Shown: one piece after another, positions 16,602-26,218 of the stretch
Layout of the letters: each line of letters starts with the position of its first letter
Position numbering within the stretch: position 1 is the stretch's first letter
Origin: Draconibacterium mangrovi
Lineage (GTDB): Bacteria; Bacteroidota; Bacteroidia; Bacteroidales; Prolixibacteraceae
Direction: 5' to 3'
Length of the DNA: 64,000 nt
Assembly (NCBI RefSeq): GCF_010586825.1
Contig: NZ_JAAAGB010000001.1
Span: forward strand, 434,001-498,000
Notes under the pieces: generated by a model
The model's database searches: none
Told to the model about the DNA's origin: nothing
The model's input: only the letters and a program-made list of their open reading frames with translations
Program-made: the position numbers and the translations under genes

Positions 16602-19589
16602 TTAAAAGTCGATTTTAATACCTGCCAATATCTTTTTCGACAGTGGGTAAAGCGCTCCTGTTTCAGGATCCATTCCCGACCAATCGGAAATAGTTACCAG
16701 GTTGTCGCCACTGATATAAACCGAAGCGTTTTTAACCTTGATAGCCTCAGTAGCTACTTTTGGCAAACGGTACGACAGGGTTACGTTGCGCAAACGAATA
16801 TAACTGGCATCTTCCAGGTAACGCGATGAGTTTTTGTTCGCATTAACACCACCGTTAAATGGTGCCGGATGCGTAGCAATATCGCCCGGTTTTTCCCAAC
16901 GACTCCAGCCATCAGCCAGGTTCATGTTGTTGAACGATGCATACGAACCGTCGCTGTCGAATAATTCGCGGTTACCGTTGTATTTATAAATGTCTTCAAC
17001 AAAACTGATGTTTGCAGTTAAAGTAAAGTTATCGTAAGTAAAGGTGTTCAAAACTCCACCGGTGTATGTTGGTGTAGCTTTCGAGCCGGTATACTGTAAA
17101 GTTGCATCGGCATAGTTCGATGTCAATTCAACGGTTTCAGTACCATCTTCGTTTACTACAATCTGCTCCCACAAAGGCTCACCGTTTGATGGATTTGCAC
17201 CGTACCAAATACGCTGGTAATACGAATCCATGTCGTAACCTTGCTCAATACGTACGTTACCTGATGTATAAGCTTTATCTTCAAACAATTCCTCTACCCG
17301 GTTTTTGTTATAGGCAAAGTTGATGGTCATGTCCCAGTTAAATTTCGATGTTTTTACGATCTCAGGAGTTACCGATAATTCGTAACCTTTGTTGGTAACA
17401 CGACCAACGTTCATCCAAACACCATTATAACCCGACAATGCCGGAAGTGGTACATAAGTTAACAGGTTGTCGCTGTTTTTATAATACACATCGAGGTTTA
17501 AACCAACGCGGTTAAATAAACGTGTGTTAATAGCCGTGTTGTAGCTGGTAACTTTCTCCCAGCTAATATCAGGGTTACCTTTTTGGTATGGAGTTGCTGC
17601 ACTGTTTCCGTTGTACTGAGCAACAAAAGCGTAGTAACCAAGGTACTGGAATCCGCCCGGAGCGTTACCAACCTGTCCCATACTGGCTGACCATTTCAAA
17701 ACATCAACCCATTTTACGTTGCTCATGAAATCTTCGTGGTGAAGGTTCCAACCTAAACTTGCCGACCAGAAATTACCGTATTGGTTGTTCGGACCGAAAC
17801 TACTTGAGCCCTGACGGTTGAAAGATGCAGTTGCCAGATATTTGTTATCGTAAGCATACTGTAAGTTAACCAACATACTTTGTTTGGCACTTTCCCATTT
17901 CGAACCACCAACACCAACTGCCTCGGCAGTTGCATTAAGCACAGTTAAACCAGCCGCAACACCTTTACCTGTTGCATTGGCACCATCTGAATAATAATCG
18001 CTGTATTCCCAGGCCACAAAGGCATTCAGGTTATGCTTGTCGAACGTTTTCTTAAAACGAAGCATTTGGTTGGTGAAACGTGTTCTGCTAAAGCTATATG
18101 CTTCATACAATCTTCCTCTGTCAGCCTGGCCTCCAATTGAACGTGGATCGGTGTACGATTCGTTTTGTCCGTAACCTAACGCAACGTTATTCATCGACGA
18201 GAATGTAAGCCACTCGTTAATTTTGTAATCAACGCCAACGTTGATTCGGAAATTGTTACCGCGCGATTTACCGTAATTGTATTGAAGGTCGTACAAATAG
18301 TTGTTTTCATCGCGGCCATACCATACTTTACCATTGTCAAGCAAGTATTTTTTGCCACTGTCAACTCGTGGATCTAAAACTGATCCGTCAGGTAAATAAG
18401 GCTCGTCCCATGGCATGTAAGTAAACATGTTATAAGTTGAGTGCTCCTGGTTAAATGTATTGGTATAATTACCTGAAAGATTTGCTTTGATCACCAGTCG
18501 TTTTGATGCATTAATTTCAAGATTGGCAATACCCGAAAAACGCTCGTATTCGTAGCCTTTCAATGCACCTGTTTCGTTGTAGTAAGTACCCGACAAATAA
18601 GCCAGAATAACATCGTTTCCACCCGAGTAGTTTACATTGTATTCCTGTGCTTGTCCGGTTTGTGTACCAATATCCATCCAGTCGGTATCGGTATTCAATA
18701 CATCTTCAGTAACATTCGGATTCCATGTTTTTTGGTAGTCGTATAACTCCTGAGAGTTCATCAGCGAGAAGTTTCCGGTATTAAATGTAGTAGCACCATA
18801 TGATGCGTTAACATTAACAACCGACATACCTTTTTCAGCTCGTTTGGTTTGCAACAAAATAACACCGTTTGCAGCCAGCGAACCGTATAACGATGTTGCC
18901 GATGCATCTTTTAAAACGGTAATACTTTCAATGTCATCAGGGCTAAAACCCGGATCGTCGTTACCCATAATAATACCATCAACAACCCAAAGCGGTTTGG
19001 TAGTACCCGACAACGAACCTTTACCCCGAATAGTGATTTCTGTTCCTGCACCCGGTTTACCACTGCTTGCGCTGGTATGCATACCTGCCACTTTACCTTG
19101 TAACATTGCTGCTACGTTTGGAGCAAAAACATCTTTTAGTTCTTCAGCGTCGATGGCAACTGCCGAACCTGTTAAATTCGATTTTTTGGTAGTTCCGTAT
19201 GCCACAACCATTACTTCGTCGAGGTCGGTAGTTGAGCTTACCAACGAAACATCAATTGTAGTTTTGCCTTCTGTTGCAATCTCCTGTTTTTCGTAACCTA
19301 CAAACGAAAACACCAAAGTTGCATTGACATCGGGCACTTCAAGCGAATAATTACCATCAAAATCGCTGGTAATACCCATTGTGGTGCCTTTAATAATAAT
19401 ACTAACACCCGGTAACGATTCGTTGGTTTTGCTATCGGTTACGGTACCGGAAATTGTGGTTGATTGTGCATTTGCAACTATTGCAAACAAGAACATAAAC
19501 ATAACCAGGCCGATTGCCTTGTTTATGCCCGAAAGGAAAGTGTTTTTATTGTTTTTTCGATCAGAACCGAAATTTTGTATATATCTCAT
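16602..19589 (-). CDS. SusC/RagA-family TonB-dependent transporter (locus 1, no STN domain)
   Basis: 995 aa. Signal region to about residue 42 (FMFLFAIVANA), CarboxypepD_reg domain at about 45-130 (SGTVTDSKTNESLPGVSIII), plug with TTKKSNLTGSAVAID, WVVDGIIMG and DIESITVLKDASATSLYGS, then a large beta barrel. It imports a ligand passed on by its SusD partner, using TonB. It lacks the N-terminal STN signalling domain present in the paralogue at 26219-29428, so it should not itself signal to an anti-sigma factor. Several barrel motifs are shared with that paralogue (DGWSRWEKPGDIATHP, SSRYLEDASYIRLR). Substrate unknown. Confidence 0.95.
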   Translation of the reverse strand: MRYIQNFGSDRKNNKNTFLSGINKAIGLVMFMFLFAIVANAQSTTISGTVTDSKTNESLPGVSIIIKGTTMGITSDFDGNYSLEVPDVNATLVFSFVGYEKQEIATEGKTTIDVSLVSSTTDLDEVMVVAYGTTKKSNLTGSAVAIDAEELKDVFAPNVAAMLQGKVAGMHTSASSGKPGAGTEITIRGKGSLSGTTKPLWVVDGIIMGNDDPGFSPDDIESITVLKDASATSLYGSLAANGVILLQTKRAEKGMSVVNVNASYGATTFNTGNFSLMNSQELYDYQKTWNPNVTEDVLNTDTDWMDIGTQTGQAQEYNVNYSGGNDVILAYLSGTYYNETGALKGYEYERFSGIANLEINASKRLVIKANLSGNYTNTFNQEHSTYNMFTYMPWDEPYLPDGSVLDPRVDSGKKYLLDNGKVWYGRDENNYLYDLQYNYGKSRGNNFRINVGVDYKINEWLTFSSMNNVALGYGQNESYTDPRSIGGQADRGRLYEAYSFSRTRFTNQMLRFKKTFDKHNLNAFVAWEYSDYYSDGANATGKGVAAGLTVLNATAEAVGVGGSKWESAKQSMLVNLQYAYDNKYLATASFNRQGSSSFGPNNQYGNFWSASLGWNLHHEDFMSNVKWVDVLKWSASMGQVGNAPGGFQYLGYYAFVAQYNGNSAATPYQKGNPDISWEKVTSYNTAINTRLFNRVGLNLDVYYKNSDNLLTYVPLPALSGYNGVWMNVGRVTNKGYELSVTPEIVKTSKFNWDMTINFAYNKNRVEELFEDKAYTSGNVRIEQGYDMDSYYQRIWYGANPSNGEPLWEQIVVNEDGTETVELTSNYADATLQYTGSKATPTYTGGVLNTFTYDNFTLTANISFVEDIYKYNGNRELFDSDGSYASFNNMNLADGWSRWEKPGDIATHPAPFNGGVNANKNSSRYLEDASYIRLRNVTLSYRLPKVATEAIKVKNASVYISGDNLVTISDWSGMDPETGALYPLSKKILAGIKIDF

Positions 19590-19646
19590 AATTTTTGTCT
19601 TTATTCTGTAACTTTAGAATGACTTTTTATCCGTAATTGCTTTGCC

Positions 19647-20558
19647 TTAGTAATCAAGCAAACCATCATCGAATACTTTCAACTCGCCCATTGTGGTAAA
19701 TGACTGACCGGTGGTACGGGTATCCAAAATCCGGATGCGGAAATATTTTGAAGAGTAGTTTTTGTCCAGCGACAACTCGTTATAGTCGGGGCGTACTTTT
19801 GCATCAAAACGATCTGAAGTCCACACGGTAGTATAGTTAGTACCATCTGAGCTGGTCTGAACATCGAATTGAGCCGGGTCGATACCTCTTGCAGAAGGTG
19901 AACGGGTCCAGAACTGGAATCCACCAATATATTTGGCTTCAGGGAAAGTGATTTGAATGTAGTGAGGAAGTGGTTGTACGATTGCAGTTTCCTCATCAGA
20001 CCATGCCGAATGCCAGAAAGTTGAAGGATCACCATCAACAAGATTTTCTTTCGGGCCTTCCCATATTTCCTGAGTAAAAGTCTCTAACATGCCTGCAGTA
20101 AGCGGATGGAAGGTTTTTCCAGCTTTGGTTGTAAATGCGATTGTTTCGCCATACGAAGTACCGGCTTCGTTGGCAGCGTAAGCGCGCACTTTGTAGTCCG
20201 ATTTTGCGGTTAAACCACCCAGCGTAATCGAATAGTTCCAGTATTCTTCCGGTATTCCATTCTGGGTGAATTTTCCAACAGGAACAAAATTATCCATTGT
20301 TGTTGGTTCACGGTCTTCATCAGTCCAGCAAATTCCCAATGCAAGTACATCCGATCCACCGTTGTCGGTAAGACTTCCGCTAACCACTGCATTAATGTCA
20401 GCAATTTCGGTAACCTCGCCGGTTACAGTGGTTGGCAGGGTACCAACTTCCTCGTCGTCGCAACTTGCAGTAAAGAAAACTGCCGCCAATGCAAGCATAA
20501 AAACGGAGAGTTTGGTTGCACCGTTATGCAGCATTTTTTCATAATTACTTCTTTTCAT
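19647..20558 (-). CDS. Surface lipoprotein with Fn3-like and F5/8 type C domains
   Basis: 303 aa. The lipoprotein signal ends FFTASC (Cys near residue 33). Residues about 42-147 form a beta-sandwich of fibronectin type III kind (TVTGEVTEIADINAVVSGSL, YKVRAYAANEAGTSYGE). About 150-300 is an F5/8 type C (discoidin) carbohydrate-binding domain (LVDGDPSTFWHSAWSD, HYIQITFPEAKYIGGFQFW, YFRIRILD). It is the first gene of the second SusCD locus, 57 bases before SusC, and is best read as a surface glycan-binding protein working with the pair. Which glycan it binds cannot be told from sequence. Confidence 0.88.
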   Translation of the reverse strand: MKRSNYEKMLHNGATKLSVFMLALAAVFFTASCDDEEVGTLPTTVTGEVTEIADINAVVSGSLTDNGGSDVLALGICWTDEDREPTTMDNFVPVGKFTQNGIPEEYWNYSITLGGLTAKSDYKVRAYAANEAGTSYGETIAFTTKAGKTFHPLTAGMLETFTQEIWEGPKENLVDGDPSTFWHSAWSDEETAIVQPLPHYIQITFPEAKYIGGFQFWTRSPSARGIDPAQFDVQTSSDGTNYTTVWTSDRFDAKVRPDYNELSLDKNYSSKYFRIRILDTRTTGQSFTTMGELKVFDDGLLDY

Positions 20559-20881
20559 TTTTTTGATTTTTGTAGATTAATTTGACATAAATAATTCTCT
20601 CAACTAATTATTAATTCTTGTATCCTCTCGACGTGGCTCAAGAATAAGCTCCCGCCAATTATTTATAAACTGACGAGCCTCAAACGGGGTCACCCTATGC
20701 CAAAAATTGATAAAAATGAAAGAAAGATGAATATTTGTCTAATTTGCGACAAATACTATTGCTTAATTCTTCTATTTGTGCGAATACATAGCAAATTGAC
20801 ATCAACTCAAAGTCGATTATGCTACGTTTTGTATAAGCCTCAACCTAAGAAAGTTGAAGCGCGGAAGTTGAATAAATTGGA
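20559..20881. other. Leader region of the second SusCD locus
   Basis: A 323-base gene-free stretch between the Crp/Fnr gene stop and the F5/8-C lipoprotein start, all on the minus strand. It should carry the promoter of the 20558-13486 genes. No TAnnTTTG element or regulator site stood out; a short CAAC/GTTG inverted repeat near 20840 is too weak to call. Confidence 0.5.
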
Positions 20882-21574
20882 TCAGGAATAAGCTTCTCCG
20901 TAACGGTTTAATTCCAGTATTCCTATTTTTCTGCCTTTAGTTTGTATAAGTCGTTTTTTTCGTAAATCGGATAATATTCGTATTGTATTTTCTTCGTTAG
21001 CTCCAATATGTCCGGCAATTTCCATTCGTTTTATCGAAACGTTTATCATATTGTCCTGGTCCAGGTTAAACCGTTCGCGTAAATCCAGTAACAGGTCAAT
21101 AATCCGCTGCCTGTTCGTTTTCTGCGAAAAACTAAGAATGGTATTTTGTGCGGCTCCCAACTCCCGGCAGCTTTGTTGTAAAAGCATCATCCGAACCTGC
21201 ACATTTTCGGCAAATAGTTTGTTTACAATTTGAATGGGAACAAAAATCAACCGGGCCTTTTCCATGCAGGTTGTAAACTCGGTGGCAGGTATCTGGTTTA
21301 ATGCCGAATCGAAACCCACCATATCGTTATAACAAAGTATCTGATAGATCTGCTCCTTATTTTTCGATCCGATTTTGAACTGTTTTAATACCCCGCGCTC
21401 AATAAAATAAATCCCTTTCAATTTTTGTCCCGGGCGGTAAAGCGTTTCGCCAACATTCAGCTCAACCAACTGTAAATCCTTACTCAAGCCAGCCAGCTCT
21501 TCAAGCGTTAAGTGTTTAAATAAATGAATAAACCTTACGTTTACGGTTGTACTATTTATTCTACTCTTTTTCAA
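20882..21574 (-). CDS. Crp/Fnr-family transcription regulator
   Basis: 230 aa. Residues about 15-125 form the cyclic-nucleotide-binding-like beta roll (LVELNVGETLYRPGQKLKGI, YFIERGVLKQF, YNDMVGFDSAL); about 150-225 the winged helix (QRIIDLLLDLRERF, IKRMEIAGHIGANEENTIRI, LSDLRKKRLIQTKG). It lacks the N-terminal cysteine cluster of FNR, so it probably does not carry an iron-sulfur cluster. The effector is unknown. It lies between the ECF sigma gene of the upstream SusCD locus and the second SusCD locus in the same direction, and is a good candidate to control the second locus. Confidence 0.9.
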   Translation of the reverse strand: MKKSRINSTTVNVRFIHLFKHLTLEELAGLSKDLQLVELNVGETLYRPGQKLKGIYFIERGVLKQFKIGSKNKEQIYQILCYNDMVGFDSALNQIPATEFTTCMEKARLIFVPIQIVNKLFAENVQVRMMLLQQSCRELGAAQNTILSFSQKTNRQRIIDLLLDLRERFNLDQDNMINVSIKRMEIAGHIGANEENTIRILSDLRKKRLIQTKGRKIGILELNRYGEAYS

Positions 21575-21688
21575 TTCAATCTCACTATTAATTTACTGAA
21601 TGATGCAGTTCGTCTGCCATTTGTGTATTGACGAAAGTGAGACGCATGTACCCTACTTTGAGAAATTAAAATCCGCGAAATTTTTATT

Positions 21689-21715
21689 TCACGCAGATGG
21701 CGCAGATTTGCGCAG
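21689..21715. repeat. Short 10-bp-period repeat (CGCAGAT type)
   Basis: TCACGCAGATGGCGCAGATT and the following TGCGCAG give three CGCAGA copies at 10-base spacing, between the Crp/Fnr and ECF sigma genes. I know this phrase as a common dispersed intergenic motif in Bacteroidota; its function is not known. Confidence 0.5.
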
Positions 21716-21727
21716 AAAAAGAAGAAA

Positions 21728-22336
21728 TTAAAATTGTGATATTTTGAAGAGCAGAGCCAGAAGTGGAAGATATTCTTTCAGTTCGGCGCGTAGTGTTTTT
21801 AAGGCACGGCTAATCAGTGCTTCAACAGCTTTTACCGAGATTCCCATTTTTTCAGCAATCTCGGGATAGGTAAGATTTTCAAAGCGACTGTATTCAAAAG
21901 CAATGCGGCAGCGTTCGGGTAAATTCGATAATACAACAACCAGTTTTTCCTCGAACTCGTGTGCCAAAACCAGGTTTTCGGTGGTGTTTTCAACCTCGTC
22001 GTTTGCGGCTCCCTGCTGATGCGTTTTATTCAACACATTAACCTTTCGCATATGGTCGATACACTGGTTACGCACCATCGAAGTGAGGTAGCTGGGCAGG
22101 TTTTTTATCGACTCAGCCTCTTCGCGTTTTCCCCAAAGTTTAATAAACGATTCCTGAACAATGCCCTGAGCTTCATCAATATCTTTTACATACACCGTTG
22201 CCTGGGCACACAGTGCTTTGTAGTATTTTCTGAAAATAAAGTCGAACGCTCTTTCCTGCCCCCTGGCAAGCTCAGCTAATACGAAGCTATTATTTTGGAT
22301 TTCGCTTTCCGGCATTCCTGTTTTCTCTCGGCTCAA
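21728..22336 (-). CDS. ECF RNA polymerase sigma factor (SusCD-locus type)
   Basis: 202 aa. Sigma region 2 is at about 28-95 (FDFIFRKYYKALCAQATVYV, AQGIVQESFIKLWGKRE, YLTSMVRNQCIDHMRK), region 4 at about 130-185 (LPERCRIAFEYSRFENLTYP, EIAEKMGISVKAVEALISRA). Sigma factors of this kind are held by a FecR anti-sigma factor and freed when an STN-SusC receptor binds ligand. Here the matching FecR gene (29610-30653) is at the opposite end of the same gene row, 7 kb upstream, which is unusual. Probable targets are the FecR-SusC or second SusCD promoters. Confidence 0.93.
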   Translation of the reverse strand: MSREKTGMPESEIQNNSFVLAELARGQERAFDFIFRKYYKALCAQATVYVKDIDEAQGIVQESFIKLWGKREEAESIKNLPSYLTSMVRNQCIDHMRKVNVLNKTHQQGAANDEVENTTENLVLAHEFEEKLVVVLSNLPERCRIAFEYSRFENLTYPEIAEKMGISVKAVEALISRALKTLRAELKEYLPLLALLFKISQF

Positions 22337-22424
22337 ATATAGCCATTAAAGCCTAAATTCACTGGTTAATCACATTTGTTTTCCTATTTAACAAAACTCT
22401 TGAACACTACTGATGATGCCCGTT

Positions 22425-24695
22425 TCAGCGCATCTCGCTTAACATTTTTAGTGCCGGTTGGTAATTCATTCCGGCTGCAATTTGCAAGTCGTTCCTTGCT
22501 GATGGTTTATCATTGGTTTGCATAAAAAACATTGCACGATTAAAATAAGTTTCGGGGTTATTTGTCGCCTGCGAAACGGCCTGCGAATACACCTCCAGCG
22601 CCTTGTTATTTTCCTGTATTTCCTGGTACACTTTAGCTTTACCAAAATAAGCCGACAAATCGGACGGATTTAAGCGAATTGAAGCCTCGAAGTCTGCCAG
22701 TGCCTCGTCGTATTTTTTGGTAATAGCATGAATAACTCCACGGTTGATATACGTAACATTACTTTCGGGATTCAGCTCGATCGAGCGGTTAAAATCGGCC
22801 AGTGCTTTTTCCAGGTTTCGTTTTTGGCGCCACAACATTCCGCGGTTGCTGTAAGCCATAAAATTAAACTCGTCGATGGCAATGGCGCTGTTAAAATCAT
22901 CTAACGCTTTATCCTCATTTTTTAACGTAAGATTGGCATTTCCACGGCTCAGCAAATATTCCGCTTTCCCGGGATTTAGTTCAACTGCCTTGTTAAAATG
23001 TTTCATTGCTTCAGTTGGCTGTTTCAGCATCATCAGCGCATGTGCTTTGCCATGATGTGCATCCGCGTTTTTGGAATTAAATTCAAGCGCTTTATTAAAA
23101 TATTCCAGCGCTTCCCCGTACTGATTTTCCTTTGATTTGATTTCACCCATACGCAATGCAAAAGCATCGTCTTCCAAAAATTTAGGAACGATTTCAAATT
23201 TTGCTTCGGGCGACATATTAATAAATTCAGGAATATTGGCAGCCCGGTTTCCTGAAGCAAAATACTCGAGATAAACCGGTGGCGAGTCATTTCCATCCTC
23301 GTCAATATGCGTGAGCAACAACTGGGTGTACGGCCCGTATTTTTTCGATGAAAACACCATCCAGCGGCTATTTGGCGAAATCGAGTGCCACGAGTTCATG
23401 TTATCCGAATTACAATTCATTAAACGTGTTTCGCCCCCTTCAACCGGTTGAATATACAGTTTGCTGTCGGGCATTAGCAACATAAAACTTTCGGCTTTAC
23501 AGAAGATCATGTATTTCCCGTCGGGAGTAAAACGTGGAAAATAATTACTCATGCCGTTGTTTGAAGCTCCCGGAACCGGTTCGGCTTTTCCGCCTTTGCC
23601 ATTGTTAAACGGAATGCGGTAAATATCGAACTTAAAAAGTTTTTCGCGTTCTAAAAAAGCATTCAAAAATTTGTTGTACGCCTTATAATCAACAGCTTGC
23701 GAACCTCTGAAAATTCCACTTTCTTCCAGGTGCACAGCACGCGAGCGTGTAAAATAAATGTACTCGCCATTTGGCCCCCAGCTGGGATTGCTGTGTACGT
23801 AATTGGTATCGTTGGCACCTTCCAACTCGAAGTATTTTTCTTCTACCCGATCGTAAACACTCAAAATACCTTTAAACGGAAAAAACAACTGCGAATATTC
23901 GAGGTCGTTGCGGTCGACAAAAATCTCCGAGTCTTTTAATGTACTTACCACGTACCGGCTGTCGGGCGATATTTGCGAAAGCAGACCGTAAGTAAACTCA
24001 CCGTTTACAAAGTTGCTCCAGTTCATAATCTCCTTTTCCGACATAACGGTTTCTTCGCCCACCTCAACAATTGCGTACGCTCCTTTTTCGTCGCGGGCAT
24101 CCACATCCATGGCCAAAGTTCCTCCATCGGCCGAAACCGAATGGCAGTTACCACAAACAGGAATATCGCTTAAAACAGTAGCCGGCGCATCAGATGAGCC
24201 AATGTTGCCCAGTTGCCAACGCACTTCGGTTAAATTTTCGCGGGCAAACTTAAAAGGCAGCGGCACCGAGCGGTAAAAAATGGGTGCTCCAACCGAATCA
24301 GTGGAAAACTGAAAGGAAACCGTATCCACGGGAAATGCTTTTTGTTTATCATCGATAGCTGCCAAAACAAGCGACACTGATTGCTGTTTTGCTTGTTGTT
24401 TAAGCGCTTCCCAAACTTTAGCTGATGGCGACCAGCGCATTTCGCTGCTAACTCTTGATTCGTGCAGAACTTGATTTTCAGCATCCAGCACACTTATCTT
24501 CCACAAAGAAGTTGCGTTGTCAGTAGTTTCCCAAAAACATGTTGGAGACGGAAATTCGGGTGGAAAAACAGTTCCATCGGCCGGATAACTGATTTTCGCA
24601 TCAATTGTTTTGCGAGGCTGCGTATTACACGCCAGCATTAAAACACTTACAGCGAATACGAAAATTGTTTTTACGATGATAGCTTTATTTTGCAT
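22425..24695 (-). CDS. Large lipoprotein with CXXCH motif, propeller-like region and TPR repeats
   Basis: 756 aa with lipoprotein signal MQNKAIIVKTIFVFAVSVLM then LAC (Cys 23). Residues about 35-140 form an Ig/Fn-like segment (ISYPADGTVFPPEFPSPTCF). C181-G-N-C-H185 (24141-24155) is a CXXCH motif, the covalent haem c signature, followed by SVSADGGTLAMD. About 225-480 has WD40/TolB-like (PD40) strands (ISPDSRYVVST, SNPSWGPNGEYIYFTRSR, FPRFTPDGKYMIFCK, HSISPNSRWMVFSSKKYG). About 510-756 is a run of around seven TPRs (ALEYFNKALEFNSKNADAHH, ALADFNRSIELNPESNVTYI). It sits between SusD and the sigma gene, 30 bases after SusD. The role is unknown; a periplasmic sensor or redox scaffold is possible. 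Confidence 0.82.
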   Translation of the reverse strand: MQNKAIIVKTIFVFAVSVLMLACNTQPRKTIDAKISYPADGTVFPPEFPSPTCFWETTDNATSLWKISVLDAENQVLHESRVSSEMRWSPSAKVWEALKQQAKQQSVSLVLAAIDDKQKAFPVDTVSFQFSTDSVGAPIFYRSVPLPFKFARENLTEVRWQLGNIGSSDAPATVLSDIPVCGNCHSVSADGGTLAMDVDARDEKGAYAIVEVGEETVMSEKEIMNWSNFVNGEFTYGLLSQISPDSRYVVSTLKDSEIFVDRNDLEYSQLFFPFKGILSVYDRVEEKYFELEGANDTNYVHSNPSWGPNGEYIYFTRSRAVHLEESGIFRGSQAVDYKAYNKFLNAFLEREKLFKFDIYRIPFNNGKGGKAEPVPGASNNGMSNYFPRFTPDGKYMIFCKAESFMLLMPDSKLYIQPVEGGETRLMNCNSDNMNSWHSISPNSRWMVFSSKKYGPYTQLLLTHIDEDGNDSPPVYLEYFASGNRAANIPEFINMSPEAKFEIVPKFLEDDAFALRMGEIKSKENQYGEALEYFNKALEFNSKNADAHHGKAHALMMLKQPTEAMKHFNKAVELNPGKAEYLLSRGNANLTLKNEDKALDDFNSAIAIDEFNFMAYSNRGMLWRQKRNLEKALADFNRSIELNPESNVTYINRGVIHAITKKYDEALADFEASIRLNPSDLSAYFGKAKVYQEIQENNKALEVYSQAVSQATNNPETYFNRAMFFMQTNDKPSARNDLQIAAGMNYQPALKMLSEMR

Positions 24696-24725
24696 ATAAA
24701 TTGATTGACAATGACCATTTTGGTC

Positions 24726-26198
24726 CTACGGATTTTGAACTAAGTTATCCTGCACAAGAATTTGCGATTCGGGGATGTAAAACACAACTCGTGGATGATC
24801 GGGAGGCACAAACAACAAGGCGTCACCCTGCTCGTGGGTTCCCGGGTAGTTACGATCCAAAGTCAAACCATTCCGGAAAATATCCCATTTTCGTTGTGCT
24901 TCAAAAGCCAGTTCCAGTCGGCGCTCTTCAAGCACCACTGCCAAAACACTTTCCCGGCCTTTTAAATCGTTTGGAGAATAAAGCGCATCGCCACTTAAAC
25001 CGGCACGTTCACGAATTAAATTCACATCGTTAATGGCCTCGCCGTTTAAGCCCAGTTTGGCATTGGCCTCGGCGCGGTTTAAATACATTTCGGCTAAACG
25101 CAGGTAAACCGGCGAACTTAAAGTGGGCCGCTCTTCCTGCATCGAAAACTTGTTGATGTAGTATATCGGGTAGCCATTTCGTTCTTTTAAAGTAACACCA
25201 TCGCTTTCGTATTGCGGTTCGATAAAAGCATGGCGTGCATCTTCTGGATTCTGGTCAAGCAAATCGCGGTAAGGTTCAGATGCATACATTTCGCCCCAGC
25301 CCTGACTGGCGATGTGATTATACATGGAACCAATTGATTCCCAGCCACGATCATCAACATCAACATTGTGTTTTACCGCAAATATTGTTTCGGTATTTTG
25401 CTCGGGTAATTTTCGGAAATAGGTTTTGAAATCTTCGGTTCCCAAAAGCCGGTATCGGTCGGATTCGATAACTTTACTGGCATATTCTTTTGCTTTTTGC
25501 GCATAGCTTACATTTGGATTTTCGGGTGTGCCCGACATGTACAGATACACGCGCGAGAGCATAGCCTGCGCCACTTCTTTCGACGCATAAATATTCGACC
25601 GTCCGCTTCCCATCAACGCTTCGGCCTGCAACAAATCGGTAATTACCTGGTCGTAAACTTCTTTTACGGTTCCACGATTCGGCACATTTATAACCTGGTC
25701 GTCTAATTTTATTGGAACACCCAGATTCGTCTCCGGACTTTGGTAATAGGGCCTACCAAACGTATTTACCAAGTGAAACAGCGTTTGTGCCCGTAAAAAC
25801 AGATTTTCGCCTTTTAGTTGTTTTAGTTCGGCTGAAGAATCATCGTCAACAGACAAAATCACTTTGTTACAACCCACCATTAACTGGTACGCTTTTTCCC
25901 AGAAGTGAGAGGTGGTATACATAGCCGGGAAATGCTGGTAGTTATAGCAATAAAATAAATCGTCGCTGGTTGTTCCACTCAACGAAACATTATCGCCGCC
26001 ATATTCGCCAAAAAAGTGAAAATTACGCTGGTAATAACCATCTTTCAAATAGTTGTAATTCCCAACAGTGGCACCGTTTAAACCAATAATGTCTTCTTTC
26101 AGTTCCGACTCTGGAATCCCTTCGTAAGGCTGGTAATTTAAGTTACAGCCGAAAGTACCAAATAAAATTAGCAGGTATAAAAACAATCTCCTTATCAT
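24726..26198 (-). CDS. SusD/RagB-family glycan-binding lipoprotein (locus 2)
   Basis: 490 aa from the ATG at 26198, which gives the lipoprotein signal MIRRLFLYLLILFGTFGC; a start 12 bases upstream is possible. SusD landmarks: FLRAQTLFHLVNTFGRPYYQ, MLSRVYLYMSG, RLAEMYLNRAEANAKLGL, VVLEERRLELAFEAQRKW followed by DIFRNGLTLDRNYPG, and the ending IPESQILVQDNLVQNP, almost the same as in the other SusD here. It binds substrate outside the cell for the SusC at 26219-29428, whose stop is about 20 bases upstream. Confidence 0.94.
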   Translation of the reverse strand: MIRRLFLYLLILFGTFGCNLNYQPYEGIPESELKEDIIGLNGATVGNYNYLKDGYYQRNFHFFGEYGGDNVSLSGTTSDDLFYCYNYQHFPAMYTTSHFWEKAYQLMVGCNKVILSVDDDSSAELKQLKGENLFLRAQTLFHLVNTFGRPYYQSPETNLGVPIKLDDQVINVPNRGTVKEVYDQVITDLLQAEALMGSGRSNIYASKEVAQAMLSRVYLYMSGTPENPNVSYAQKAKEYASKVIESDRYRLLGTEDFKTYFRKLPEQNTETIFAVKHNVDVDDRGWESIGSMYNHIASQGWGEMYASEPYRDLLDQNPEDARHAFIEPQYESDGVTLKERNGYPIYYINKFSMQEERPTLSSPVYLRLAEMYLNRAEANAKLGLNGEAINDVNLIRERAGLSGDALYSPNDLKGRESVLAVVLEERRLELAFEAQRKWDIFRNGLTLDRNYPGTHEQGDALLFVPPDHPRVVFYIPESQILVQDNLVQNP

Positions 26199-26218
26199 CG
26201 TGAATTCCATTTGCTGAT

